Source of the DNA: Magnetospirillum sp902729445
Lineage (GTDB): Bacteria > Pseudomonadota > Alphaproteobacteria > Rhodospirillales > Magnetospirillaceae
Assembly (NCBI RefSeq): GCF_902729445.1
Contig: NZ_CACVCE010000023.1
Location: 186,001 to 250,000 of the forward strand
DNA length: 64,000 bases
Reading direction: 5' to 3'
Shown here: in pieces, positions 8,918 through 16,803 of the stretch
How the letters are laid out: every line of letters begins with the position of its first letter
How positions within the stretch are numbered: the first letter of the stretch is position 1
Made by a program: the position numbers and the translations under genes
The notes under the pieces: generated by a model
The model's input: the letters and a program-made list of their open reading frames with translations, nothing else
The model's database searches: none
Told to the model about the DNA's origin: nothing

Positions 8918-9865
8918 ATGAGCGAGCTTCTCTCCCGCAATGCCGATTGCATCATCTGGCTGGCCCGCTACATGGAGCGGGCCGAGAACCTGGCCCGCAT
9001 CCTGGGCGTGGCCGAGACCTTCTCGCGCGATCAGGCCGGCCGCAACTGGCTGGCGGTGGTGCAGATCAACGCCGACGAGGAACGGTTCTTTGCCCGCCAC
9101 CGCGTCGCCGACGCCCACACCGTGCCGCATTTCTATATCCTGGACGCCGACAACCCCAATTCGGTGATCTCGTCGGTCAGGGCCGCGCGCGAGAACGCGC
9201 GCTCGCTTCGGCCGCTGCTCTCGACCGAGATGTGGCGGCAACTGAACCGCATGAGCCGGTGGATGGGCGGCCTGTCGGCCAACGCCGTCAGCCAGGCCAA
9301 TCTCTCCGCGCTGTGCACCGAGATCAAGGAAGCCTGCCAGCTGCACCTGGGCATCACCGAGGGCACCTTCTATCGCGACCAGGCCCATTATTTCTATTGG
9401 CTGGGCAAGAACATCGAGCGCGCCGACCAGACCACCCGGTTGCTGGACATCAAGTACCATACCCTGCTGCCCCGGGTCGAAGATGTCGGCTCGCCCCTGG
9501 ATACCAGCCATTGGGGGGCGCTGTTGCGCGCGGCCGCCGGCTACCAGGCGGCGCGGCGCGTGCTGGGCGGCACCATCACGCCGAAATCGGTGGCGGCGTT
9601 CCTGCTGTTCTCGGATTCCTTCCCGCGTTCGGTGATCTTGTGCGTGCGCCAGATGGATTGGCTGTTGGCCCAATTGCGCAGCCGCTACCATCTGCGGGGC
9701 GGCGCCCGGGCGATGGAATTGCTGGACGAATTGCGCGCGGCGCTGTCGGACCAGACCATCGACCATGTGGTCGATCACGGCCTGCACGAATTCATCGACT
9801 GGGTCCAGCGCCAGCTGATCCTGATCTTCACCGAAATCCGCGAGACCTTCTGCCAGTCGCGGTAG
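8918..9865 (+). CDS. Alpha-E domain protein (DUF403)
   Basis: This 315-residue all-helical protein starts with the family signature LLSRNADCIIWLARYMERAENLARIL and repeats a similar helix as YWLGKNIERADQTTRLLDIK near residue 160. It is the stand-alone counterpart of the C-terminal half of the fused protein in the opposite operon. Alpha-E proteins are consistently found beside circularly permuted ATP-grasp and transglutaminase genes; their biochemical role is not established. The ATG lies 4 bp after the ATP-grasp stop, so the two are probably co-translated in equal amounts. Confidence 0.87.
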   Translation: MSELLSRNADCIIWLARYMERAENLARILGVAETFSRDQAGRNWLAVVQINADEERFFARHRVADAHTVPHFYILDADNPNSVISSVRAARENARSLRPLLSTEMWRQLNRMSRWMGGLSANAVSQANLSALCTEIKEACQLHLGITEGTFYRDQAHYFYWLGKNIERADQTTRLLDIKYHTLLPRVEDVGSPLDTSHWGALLRAAAGYQAARRVLGGTITPKSVAAFLLFSDSFPRSVILCVRQMDWLLAQLRSRYHLRGGARAMELLDELRAALSDQTIDHVVDHGLHEFIDWVQRQLILIFTEIRETFCQSR

Positions 9866-9870
9866 GGGGG

Positions 9871-10158
9871 TTACGCCGCCCGCGGATTGACGTCTTGCGC
9901 GATGGCTGAACCTGTTTCGGCTTCAGCCCGCGAAAGGTCGTGGGCGGATTGCAGGTTAAGCCAGAATTGCGGCGTCGTGCCGAAATAGCGGGCCAGGCGC
10001 AGGGCGGTGTCGGCGCTGATGGCGCGGCGCTGGTGGATGATCTCGCCGATGCGCGAGGCCGGTACCCTCAGCGCGATGGCCAGGGCGTTGGCGCTGATCC
10101 CAAAGGGCTCGAGGAACTCGGTGCGCAGAACCTCGCCGGGGTGGGTCTTGATCCGCAT
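9871..10158 (-). CDS. higA: HigA-family antitoxin
   Basis: This 95-residue protein has a Cro/C1-type helix-turn-helix (about residues 20-65: GISANALAIALRVPASRIGEII, then ISADTALRLARYFGTTPQFWLNLQ) and the HPGEVLRTEFLEP opening typical of HigA antitoxins. It neutralises HigB and represses the operon. The gene follows higB by 10 bp in the toxin-first order usual for higBA. Its stop is 5 bp from the end of the convergent alpha-E gene. Confidence 0.9.
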   Translation of the reverse strand: MRIKTHPGEVLRTEFLEPFGISANALAIALRVPASRIGEIIHQRRAISADTALRLARYFGTTPQFWLNLQSAHDLSRAEAETGSAIAQDVNPRAA

Positions 10159-10168
10159 GGTTGTCTCC

Positions 10169-10447
10169 TCAATGGTAATCGACGATCTCCACCGCCTCGG
10201 CTCCGCCCTCGCTCCATACGAAGCACACGCGCCATTGGTCGTTGATCCGGATGCTGAAGGCTCCCTTGCGGTTCCCTTTCAACGCCTCCAGGCGGTTGCC
10301 CGGCGGCACCCGCAGATCGACCAGATCGTGGGCGGCGTCCAACATGTCGAGTTTGCGCAGCGCTACCTTGGCGATGGACGCCAGCCGATGGGAAGCCATG
10401 CCCTGCCACAGAGCCTCGGTGTCCTTGTCGGCGAAGCTTCGGATCAT
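10169..10447 (-). CDS. higB: HigB-family RelE-fold mRNA endonuclease toxin
   Basis: This 92-residue protein begins MIRSFADKDTEALW and has the HigB core: LRKLDMLDAAHDLVDLRVPP, then LEALKGNRKGAFSIRINDQW, ending RVCFVWSEGGAEAVEIVDYH. HigB proteins cut mRNA at the ribosome. Basic residues of the RelE-type fold (KGNRKG, RINDQWR) are present, so it looks intact. The predicted -10 lies only 6 nt upstream of the ATG, which implies a leaderless transcript. higA follows in the same operon. Confidence 0.9.
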   Translation of the reverse strand: MIRSFADKDTEALWQGMASHRLASIAKVALRKLDMLDAAHDLVDLRVPPGNRLEALKGNRKGAFSIRINDQWRVCFVWSEGGAEAVEIVDYH

Positions 10448-10453
10448 GGTGTG

Positions 10454-10482
10454 ATCATATAACGCGACACGTTAAACCTCAA
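10454..10482 (-). promoter_or_regulatory. higBA promoter with internal palindromic operator
   Basis: On the minus strand TTGAGG (10482-10477) and TATGAT (10459-10454) are separated by exactly 17 nt. Between them is the palindrome TAACG-CGACA-CGTTA (10460-10474). The higB ATG at 10447 is at the expected transcription start. Binding of HigA between -35 and -10 would give autorepression, as in other higBA systems; that is inferred. Confidence 0.65.
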
Positions 10483-10512
10483 GCGGATTGCTCGGGTGCG
10501 GGCGCTGCAAAG

Positions 10513-10539
10513 AAAAACCCCTAGGTTTCCCTAGGGGTT
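10513..10539 (-). terminator. Intrinsic terminator of tRNA-Ala
   Basis: A perfect 10-bp stem, AACCCCTAGG (10516-10525) and CCTAGGGGTT (10530-10539), closes a 4-nt loop. It is followed on the minus strand by a T run starting at 10517. It lies 5 bp past the 3' end of the tRNA gene. Confidence 0.9.
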
Positions 10540-10544
10540 GATCT

Positions 10545-10620
<76 letters not shown>

Positions 10621-10708
10621 TGAAACTTTTTACCGGTCGGCTTGGGTTGCCGTCGGTGGAGGCGGAACATATGGATTTGTCCGACCAGGGTCAAGCCAAA
10701 AAATTGGC

Positions 10709-11080
10709 TTAAACCTCGTCTTCGATTTCCTCGTCCATATGCTCCATGACCTCGGCCATGTCGTCATCGTCCTCGCCCAGGTCCGAGGCGTCCTCGATCA
10801 GGCCGGTCTCGTCCTCGTCGGCGGCGTCCTCGTCGGTGGCGATGGCATCGTCGTCCTCGACCACGGCCAGGTCGTCAACGACCAGCGCGGCCTTGGCGGC
10901 AGCGGCGGCGGCGGCGGCCTTGGCTTCGGCCGGGGCACCACCACGGCGCACCTTGAACGGCAGCTCCGGCTCGACCGTCGCACCGCACTTCGGGCAGATG
11001 ATCGGAGAGCGGGTCAAGTCATAGAAACGGCAACCGCAGCTGCTGCAGGTCCGCTTCTGGCCCCATTCCGGCTTGGCCAC
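10709..11080 (-). CDS. TIGR02300 family zinc-ribbon protein with acidic tail
   Basis: This 123-residue protein has two CxxC pairs in its first 35 residues (CSSC and CPKC, with the RFYDL signature between them). An alanine-rich linker and a strongly acidic C-terminus (many D and E) follow. This matches the TIGR02300 (FYDLN acid) family of alphaproteobacteria, whose function is not known. The GTG start at 11080 is chosen because AAGGAG lies just upstream and the MAKPEWGQKR start fits the family. It is divergent from aroA. Confidence 0.88.
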   Translation of the reverse strand: MAKPEWGQKRTCSSCGCRFYDLTRSPIICPKCGATVEPELPFKVRRGGAPAEAKAAAAAAAAKAALVVDDLAVVEDDDAIATDEDAADEDETGLIEDASDLGEDDDDMAEVMEHMDEEIEDEV

Positions 11081-11262
11081 GTCAGATCTCCTTGAAAACG
11101 CATCGGGGGCGGATCGCCACCTTGGCGGCGACGACCCAGAGGGGGCATTTGCCATGTTCGCCCCCCTGTGTCAAAACGAAAAAATCGTTTGCCCTCACGC
11201 TGGCTTTGCAGGCGGCCGTCCGACCTGCTAGACCTGCCCCGCTTTCACCCTTCGAAGGTTCG

Positions 11263-12600
11263 ATGCCCGCCATGTCCAGACCGTTGATTTCCCGCCGTGC
11301 CGAGCCCTTGACCGGCCGGGCGAAGGTTCCCGGCGACAAGTCGATTTCGCACCGCGCCCTGATGTTCGGCGCCCTGGCGGTGGGCGAGAGCCGGATCGAG
11401 GGTTTGCTGGAAGGCGACGACGTGTTGCGCACCGCGGCGGCGATGCGGGCGCTGGGCGCCGAGGTGGAAAAGCAAGAAGACGGCTCGTGGCGGCTGTGGG
11501 GTCGCGGCGTCGGCGGGCTGATGGAGCCGGCCGACCTGCTGGACCTGGGCAATTCCGGCACCGGGGCGCGGCTGATGATGGGGCTGGTGGCGACCCATCC
11601 GTTCACCACCTTCTTCACCGGCGACGCCAGCTTGCGCTCGCGGCCGATGAAGCGGGTGTCCGAGCCGCTGTCGCGCATGGGGGCCAAGTTCGTCACCCGC
11701 GAGGGCGGGCGGCTGCCGGCGGCGGTGGTCGGCACCACCAACCCGGTTCCCATCACCTACGAGCTTCCGGTCGCCTCGGCCCAGGTCAAGTCGGCGATCC
11801 TGCTGGCCGGCCTCAATACCCCCGGCGAGACCACGGTGATCGAGCGCGAGGCCACCCGCGACCACACCGAGCTGATGCTGCGCCATTTCGGCGCCAACGT
11901 GACCACCACTGTCCGCGAGGACGGCGCCCGGGTGGTCACCGTCACCGGCTTTCCCGAACTGACCGGGCGCACGGTGATCGTGCCGGCCGATCCCAGCTCG
12001 GCGGCTTTTCCGCTGGTGGCGGCGCTGGTGGTGCCGGGCTCGACGGTGACCCTGGCAGGCATCGGCATGAACCCGCTGCGCACCGGACTGTTCCAGACCC
12101 TGCGGGAGATGGGCGCCGACATCCGCACCGACAATCCCCGCATCGAGGGCGGCGAAGAGGTCGCCGACCTGGTGGTCACATCCTCGGCCCTCAGGGGCGT
12201 TGACGTTCCGGCCGAGCGGGCGCCGTCGATGATCGACGAATATCCGATCCTGGCGGTGGCGGCCTCGTTCGCCGCCGGCACCACCCGGATGTTCGGCCTG
12301 TCCGAGCTTCGGGTGAAGGAAAGCGACCGCTTCACCGCCACCATGAACGGCCTGAAGGCCTGCGGCGTCGAGGTCGAGGCCGAGGGCGACACCCTGATCG
12401 TCCATGGCAAGGGCAGCCCGCCGCCGGGTGGCGCCACCATCGCCGTCAATTTGGACCACCGCATCGCCATGAGCTTCCTGGTGATGGGCATGGCCGCCGC
12501 CCAGCCGGTGGCGGTGGACGACGCCGAGGCGGTCGATACCAGCTTCCCCGGTTTCGTCGAGCTGATGAACGGCTTGGGCGCCGTGATCGAAAACAACTGA
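11263..12600 (+). CDS. aroA: 3-phosphoshikimate 1-carboxyvinyltransferase (EPSP synthase)
   Basis: This 445-residue enzyme makes EPSP from shikimate-3-phosphate and phosphoenolpyruvate in the shikimate pathway. Visible motifs are the N-terminal GDKSISHRALMFGALA, LGNSGTGARLMMG near residue 90, SLRSRPMKRVSEPL, and LRVKESDRF with DHRIAMSF towards the C-terminus. The pattern is nearer to class II (CP4-like) than to the E. coli enzyme. Either ATG, 11263 or 11272, is possible; 11263 has GAAGG 5 nt upstream. cmk follows after about 100 bp containing a palindromic repeat. Confidence 0.95.
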   Translation: MPAMSRPLISRRAEPLTGRAKVPGDKSISHRALMFGALAVGESRIEGLLEGDDVLRTAAAMRALGAEVEKQEDGSWRLWGRGVGGLMEPADLLDLGNSGTGARLMMGLVATHPFTTFFTGDASLRSRPMKRVSEPLSRMGAKFVTREGGRLPAAVVGTTNPVPITYELPVASAQVKSAILLAGLNTPGETTVIEREATRDHTELMLRHFGANVTTTVREDGARVVTVTGFPELTGRTVIVPADPSSAAFPLVAALVVPGSTVTLAGIGMNPLRTGLFQTLREMGADIRTDNPRIEGGEEVADLVVTSSALRGVDVPAERAPSMIDEYPILAVAASFAAGTTRMFGLSELRVKESDRFTATMNGLKACGVEVEAEGDTLIVHGKGSPPPGGATIAVNLDHRIAMSFLVMGMAAAQPVAVDDAEAVDTSFPGFVELMNGLGAVIENN

Positions 12601-12612
12601 TCCTCCCGGTCT

Positions 12613-12672
12613 CGTCATGCCCGGACTTGATCCGGGCATCCATGGATTGCCGGGTCAAGCCCGGCAATGACG
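12613..12672. repeat. Two-hairpin palindromic intergenic repeat
   Basis: Between aroA and cmk, two GC-rich hairpins lie head to tail: ATGCCCGGA-cttga-TCCGGGCAT, then ATTGCCGGG-tcaa-GCCCGGCAAT. CGTCAT and ATGACG enclose the pair. The same CGTCAT...ATGACG layout, with related hairpins further apart, occurs at 43575-43684, so this looks like a dispersed repeat family. Confidence 0.75.
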
Positions 12673-12699
12673 AAGAGGGGGGCGAAAAGGGATGCTGTC

Positions 12700-13341
12700 A
12701 TGACCACCACCACCATCATCGCCATCGACGGGCCGGCCGCCGCCGGCAAGGGGAGCCTGGCCAAGCGCCTGGCCGCCGAACTGGGGTTCGATTATCTGGA
12801 TACCGGCCTGATCTATCGGGCGGTGGGGATGAAGGTCCTCGATGCCGGCTTCGACCCGGCCGATCCGGCCCGCGCCGGCGAAGCCGCCCGCGATCTCGAG
12901 CCCGCCGACCTGCAAGGCCCCGATCTGCGCACCGACGAAGCGGCCCAGGCGGCGTCGAAGGTGGCGTCCATTCCGGCGGTGCGCGATGCCCTGCTGGATT
13001 TCCAGCGCCGCTTCGCCGCCACTCCGCCGAATGGCAAGGGCGCGGTGCTGGACGGGCGCGACATCGGCACGGTGGTCTGCCCCGACGCCCCCATCAAGCT
13101 TTACGTCACCGCCAGCGCCGAGACCCGCGCCGAGCGGCGGCTGAAGGAGCTGCAGGCCAAGGGAATCGCCACCACCTTCGATCTGGTTCTGGCCGAGATG
13201 AAGGAACGCGACGAACGCGATTCCAGCCGGGCCGTCGCGCCCCTGAAGCCGGCCGATGACGCCCATCTGCTCGACAGTTCGACCCTGAATGCCGACCAGG
13301 CCTTCGACGTGGCGATTGCGTTTGTTCGCGCAAAGCTTTAA
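12700..13341 (+). CDS. cmk: Cytidylate kinase
   Basis: This 213-residue P-loop kinase phosphorylates CMP and dCMP to the diphosphates. The Walker A is IDGPAAAGKGSLAK at residues 8-21. LDTGLIYRAVG follows, then DGRDIGTVVCPDA around residue 120 and the RDERDSSRAVAPLKPADDA segment near the C-terminus. The ATG at 12700 is chosen because the protein then begins MTTTTIIAIDGPA as in the family. The order aroA-cmk-rpsA is widely conserved in proteobacteria. Confidence 0.95.
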   Translation: MTTTTIIAIDGPAAAGKGSLAKRLAAELGFDYLDTGLIYRAVGMKVLDAGFDPADPARAGEAARDLEPADLQGPDLRTDEAAQAASKVASIPAVRDALLDFQRRFAATPPNGKGAVLDGRDIGTVVCPDAPIKLYVTASAETRAERRLKELQAKGIATTFDLVLAEMKERDERDSSRAVAPLKPADDAHLLDSSTLNADQAFDVAIAFVRAKL

Positions 13342-13369
13342 AAGGCTTGCCCATCATTTCGTCTTCAAG

Positions 13370-13407
13370 GCCCCGGCCGGTTACGGTCCGGGGCTGGTTT
13401 GCTTTTT
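13370..13407 (+). terminator. Intrinsic terminator between cmk and rpsA
   Basis: GCCCCGG (13370-13376) pairs with CCGGGGC (13388-13394) and is followed by TTTGCTTTTTT. It ends the cmk transcript before the rpsA leader, so rpsA probably has its own promoter in 13400-13480. Confidence 0.7.
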
Positions 13408-13484
13408 TGGCGGGGCCAAACCCCCGAAGACCGCCGGAACCAACCGGCAGGCCGGATAATGATGATTGAAAGGACAGTAAACCA

Positions 13485-15161
13485 ATGACTATGGAAGATT
13501 TTGCGGCTCTGCTCGACGAGAGCATGGGCGTCTCGAACCCGTTCGAGGGTTCGGTGATCAAGGGCATCGTGGTGCGTGTGGAAAGCGATTTCGCCGTCGT
13601 TGACGTCGGCTTGAAGTCGGAAGGCCGCGTGCCGCTGAAGGAATTCGCCACCGCCGGCCGCGCGCCGGAGGTGAAGTCGGGTGACGCCATCGAGGTGTTC
13701 GTCGAGCGCTACGAGGACAAGAACGGCGAAGTCGTCCTGTCCCGCGAGAAGGCCAAGCGCGAAGAAGCCTGGACCCTGCTGGAAAAGTCGTTCGAAGCCA
13801 ACCAGCGCGTCAACGGCGTGATCTTCGGCCGCGTCAAGGGCGGTTTCACCGTCGATCTGTCGGGCGCCGTGGCGTTCCTGCCGGGCAGCCAGGTCGATAT
13901 CCGCCCCGTGCGCGACATCACCCCCTTGCTGGGTTCCCCGCAGCCGTTCCAGATCCTGAAGATGGACCGCTCGCGCGGCAACATCGTGGTGTCGCGTCGC
14001 GCCGTGCTGGAAGAGACCCGCGCCGAACAGCGTTCCGAGCTGATCGAGAACCTGAAGGAAGGTCAGATCCTGGAAGGCGTGGTCAAGAACATCACCGATT
14101 ACGGTGCGTTCGTGGACCTGGGCGGCGTCGACGGCCTGCTGCACGTCACCGACATCGCCTGGAAGCGCATCAACCATCCGTCGGAAGCGCTGCATATCGG
14201 CCAGACCGTCCGCGTGCAGGTCATCCGCTTCAACTCGGAAACCCAGCGCATCTCGCTCGGCATCAAGCAGCTTGACGCCGATCCGTGGGAGGGCGTGGAA
14301 GCCAAGTACCCGGTGCAGGCCAAGTTCGTCGGTCGCGTCACCAACATCACCGACTACGGCGCGTTCGTCGAGCTGGAGCCGGGTGTCGAGGGTCTGGTCC
14401 ACGTCTCGGAAATGAGCTGGACCAAGAAGAACGTCCACCCCGGCAAGATCGTCTCGACCTCGCAGGAAGTCGAAGTGATGGTGCTGGACGTCGATCCGCA
14501 GAAGCGCCGCATCTCGCTGGGCCTCAAGCAGTGCCTGTCGAACCCGTGGGAGAGCTTCGTCGAGAAGTTCCCGGCCGGTACCCTGGTCGAGGGCGAGGTC
14601 AAGAACATCACCGAATTCGGTCTGTTCATCGGCCTGCCGGGCGACATCGACGGCATGGTCCACATGTCCGACCTGAGCTGGGAAAAGAGCGGCGACGCCG
14701 CCATCGCCGAGTTCAAGAAGGGCGACATGGTCAAGGCCAAGGTCCTGGACGTCGACATCGAGAAGGAGCGCATCAGCCTCGGCATCAAGCAGCTGTCGTC
14801 TGATCCGTTCCAGGATGCCGTCGCCAACGTCAAGAAGGGTGACATCGTCACCTGCACCGTGACCCAGGTGACCGAGAACGGCATCGAGGTCCAGGTGGAC
14901 GGCATGACCGGCTTCATCCGCAAGGCCGAGCTCTCCCGCGAGCGGTCCGAGCAGCGGCCCGAGCGTTTCGCCGTCGGCGAGAAGATCGACGCCAAGGTCA
15001 CCATGATCGAGAAGGGTGCCCGCAAGGTCACTCTGTCGGTCAAGGCCCGCGAGATCGACGAGGAAAAGCAGGCGATGGCCGAGTACGGTTCGTCCGACTC
15101 GGGCGCCAGCTTGGGCGACATCCTGGGCGCTGCCATGCGCAAGGCTCAGGAAGACAAGTAA
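13485..15161 (+). CDS. rpsA: 30S ribosomal protein S1
   Basis: This 558-residue protein is made of six S1 RNA-binding repeats, as in full-length S1. Characteristic pieces include SRGNIVVSRRA in repeat 2 and a series of NITDYGAFV(D/E)L segments with ...RISLG(I/L)KQ ends in repeats 3-5. S1 binds mRNA leaders on the small subunit and unwinds them for initiation. The ATG at 13485 has AAGGA upstream. ihfB normally follows rpsA directly in this synteny group; here an Abi gene lies between them. Confidence 0.97.
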   Translation: MTMEDFAALLDESMGVSNPFEGSVIKGIVVRVESDFAVVDVGLKSEGRVPLKEFATAGRAPEVKSGDAIEVFVERYEDKNGEVVLSREKAKREEAWTLLEKSFEANQRVNGVIFGRVKGGFTVDLSGAVAFLPGSQVDIRPVRDITPLLGSPQPFQILKMDRSRGNIVVSRRAVLEETRAEQRSELIENLKEGQILEGVVKNITDYGAFVDLGGVDGLLHVTDIAWKRINHPSEALHIGQTVRVQVIRFNSETQRISLGIKQLDADPWEGVEAKYPVQAKFVGRVTNITDYGAFVELEPGVEGLVHVSEMSWTKKNVHPGKIVSTSQEVEVMVLDVDPQKRRISLGLKQCLSNPWESFVEKFPAGTLVEGEVKNITEFGLFIGLPGDIDGMVHMSDLSWEKSGDAAIAEFKKGDMVKAKVLDVDIEKERISLGIKQLSSDPFQDAVANVKKGDIVTCTVTQVTENGIEVQVDGMTGFIRKAELSRERSEQRPERFAVGEKIDAKVTMIEKGARKVTLSVKAREIDEEKQAMAEYGSSDSGASLGDILGAAMRKAQEDK

Positions 15162-15189
15162 GCCGGTTTTCGGCCCAAGGTCAGGAAAG

Positions 15190-15218
15190 GCCCGTCCCCG
15201 CAAGGGGGCGGGCTTTTT
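15190..15218 (+). terminator. Intrinsic terminator of rpsA
   Basis: GCCCGTCCCC (15190-15199) and GGGGGCGGGC (15204-15213) form a 10-bp stem with one G-T pair and a GCAA tetraloop. Five T residues follow. It is 28 bp after the rpsA stop. Confidence 0.9.
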
Positions 15219-15331
15219 CGTTGAATCCGGTTGACGGCAATCAACCTTGTACGAAATGATATCGCTGATTAATCGATGAACACGCGCATGAAGCTTCGTT
15301 GTGGTTGCGGTGTTAAGCTTTGATGTTTTTG

Positions 15332-15360
15332 TTGACAGTCGATTCCCAAGGGGCTACTTA
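15332..15360 (+). promoter_or_regulatory. Sigma-70-like promoter of the Abi gene
   Basis: TTGACA at 15332-15337 is a perfect -35, followed after exactly 17 nt by TACTTA at 15355-15360. The surrounding 15230-15340 stretch is clearly more AT-rich than its neighbours and holds no gene. Transcription would start near 15367. Confidence 0.65.
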
Positions 15361-15373
15361 GGCGGCCAACAAC

Positions 15374-15420
15374 GCCTCCCACGCCTCTCAACGATGCGCA
15401 CCATGGGAGGCTATTTTTTT
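15374..15420 (+). promoter_or_regulatory. Attenuator-like hairpin covering the Abi Shine-Dalgarno
   Basis: GCCTCCCA (15374-15381) is perfectly complementary to TGGGAGGC (15404-15411). The right arm contains the Shine-Dalgarno GGGAGG of the Abi gene. The hairpin is followed by TATTTTTTT, running into the TTG start at 15419. A second CCTCT at 15385-15389 could compete for the same GGGAGG. It could act as a terminator, an SD mask, or both; which one is inference. Confidence 0.55.
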
Positions 15421-16402
15421 GCATGAGAGCCGTGAGCCCTATTTGAAGCAGCCGTTGGCTCCCGCGGAGCTTGTCGCCCTGCTCAGGTCGAGAGGACTTG
15501 AGGTCGGAGACGAATCTCGGCTCACGCATTACCTGACCTATATCGGCTATTTCCGGCTGTCCGGATATTTTCCGCCCTTTCAGGTGCGCCGAGAGGATGG
15601 GGGCGGTGCCTTCCGCCCCGGCACGACGTTCTCGCAGATCCTTGATCTCTACGTGTTCGACCGAAAGGTGCGACTGCTGCTGATCGACGCTTTGGAGCGT
15701 ATCGAAGTGGCGATCCGCACGGTCATTTCGGACAAGATGTCGCTTGCCCATGGCGCCTTCTGGCTCAACAACGACACGCTGTTCGATAAGCCGCACCATC
15801 CCGAGATTGTCGAGCAGATCAATGCCTCGATCGATCTCCGGGATGGCAAGACGCACCATGCATTTCTTAAGCACTATTCCAGAAAGTACGCCAACATCTA
15901 TCCGCCAAGCTGGATGGTGTTCGAAACCTTGTCGTTTGGTCAGGTCTCACATATCTACAAGCGGCTGCGGGGGTGTAATCAGAAATTGATCTCGGACGAG
16001 TTCGGCTTGGATAACGCCTTCTTCGAGAGCTGGCTTCACGTGCTGTGGTTCTCGCGCAATGTCGTCGCTCATCACAGCCGCGTCTGGAACAGGGTTTTCA
16101 CCATTCAGCCGAAGATTCCCCGGAAACTTTCGGAAGCTTGGCCACGGGAAGCGGCAAACCGCTTTTATGGTCTTTGCGTCATGATCAATTATCTGATGGA
16201 TGTCGTTGCTGACGGGTCTCGCTGGCCAGACCGCTTGCGGTCATTGCTGATGGAATATCCGGAAATTCCACTGGCGCAGATGGGGTTCCCCGAAGGATGG
16301 ACGGGACTTGAGTACTGGAAACGACGGTTTTCCGTCGCTGAGGACGCGGCCGTGCTGTGTCCCTTGACGAACTCACTTTGCTATACACCCAACAGCGATT
16401 GA
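15419..16402 (+). CDS. Abi_2-type abortive infection protein
   Basis: This 327-residue protein matches the AbiD/AbiF-like (Abi_2) family: LRSRGLEVGDESRLTHYLTYIGYFRLSGY near the N-terminus, LYVFDRKVRLLLIDALERIEVAIRT in the middle, and RNVVAHHSRVWNR near residue 220. The RNxxxH motif is the HEPN-type RNase signature, so it probably cleaves RNA on phage infection. Codon use and GC content are less biased than in neighbours, which suggests acquisition. The TTG at 15419 is chosen because GGGAGG lies 8 nt upstream and no ATG fits the conserved start. It has its own promoter and leader hairpin. Confidence 0.85.
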   Translation: MHESREPYLKQPLAPAELVALLRSRGLEVGDESRLTHYLTYIGYFRLSGYFPPFQVRREDGGGAFRPGTTFSQILDLYVFDRKVRLLLIDALERIEVAIRTVISDKMSLAHGAFWLNNDTLFDKPHHPEIVEQINASIDLRDGKTHHAFLKHYSRKYANIYPPSWMVFETLSFGQVSHIYKRLRGCNQKLISDEFGLDNAFFESWLHVLWFSRNVVAHHSRVWNRVFTIQPKIPRKLSEAWPREAANRFYGLCVMINYLMDVVADGSRWPDRLRSLLMEYPEIPLAQMGFPEGWTGLEYWKRRFSVAEDAAVLCPLTNSLCYTPNSD

Positions 16403-16509
16403 CCGGCTGGCGGAATTCTCCCGTTCCGACAACGCCTTAGCTTGACTCCCACTGCGGCCTTCGGCACCCTGGCCGATAGTTGCAGGACAGACCAAAGAAC
16501 GGACCCAGC

Positions 16510-16794
16510 ATGACCAAGTCGGAGCTGATCGCCCGCCTGGCCGAGAAGAATCCCCATCTCTACCAGCGCGACGTCGAACGGATCGTTACCACCATCTTCG
16601 AAGAGATCGCCAACGCCCTGTCGCGTGGCGACCGGGTCGAGCTGCGTGGTTTCGGCGCCTTTTCCGTCAAAAGCCGCGATCCTCGCCAGGGCCGCAACCC
16701 GCGCACCGGCGAGCAGGTGTCGGTGGACGCCAAGGCGGTGCCCTTCTTCAAGACCGGCAAGCAGCTGCGCGAGTTGCTGAACGCCGACGAATAG
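16510..16794 (+). CDS. ihfB: Integration host factor subunit beta
   Basis: This 94-residue DNA-bending protein has the HU/IHF arm motif GFGAFSVKSRDPRQGRNPRTG at about residues 46-66 and the IHF-beta style start MTKSELIARLAEKNPHL. With IhfA it bends DNA sharply in recombination and transcription. The internal ATG at 16510 is chosen over an upstream in-frame start because it gives the family N-terminus. It follows rpsA apart from the inserted Abi gene. Confidence 0.95.
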   Translation: MTKSELIARLAEKNPHLYQRDVERIVTTIFEEIANALSRGDRVELRGFGAFSVKSRDPRQGRNPRTGEQVSVDAKAVPFFKTGKQLRELLNADE

Positions 16795-16803
16795 GATTTC
16801 TCG

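Noticed and set aside
16403..16509. Promoter for ihfB at TTGACT (near 16442)
   Set aside because: The only candidate -10 is more than 20 nt away, so the spacing does not fit.
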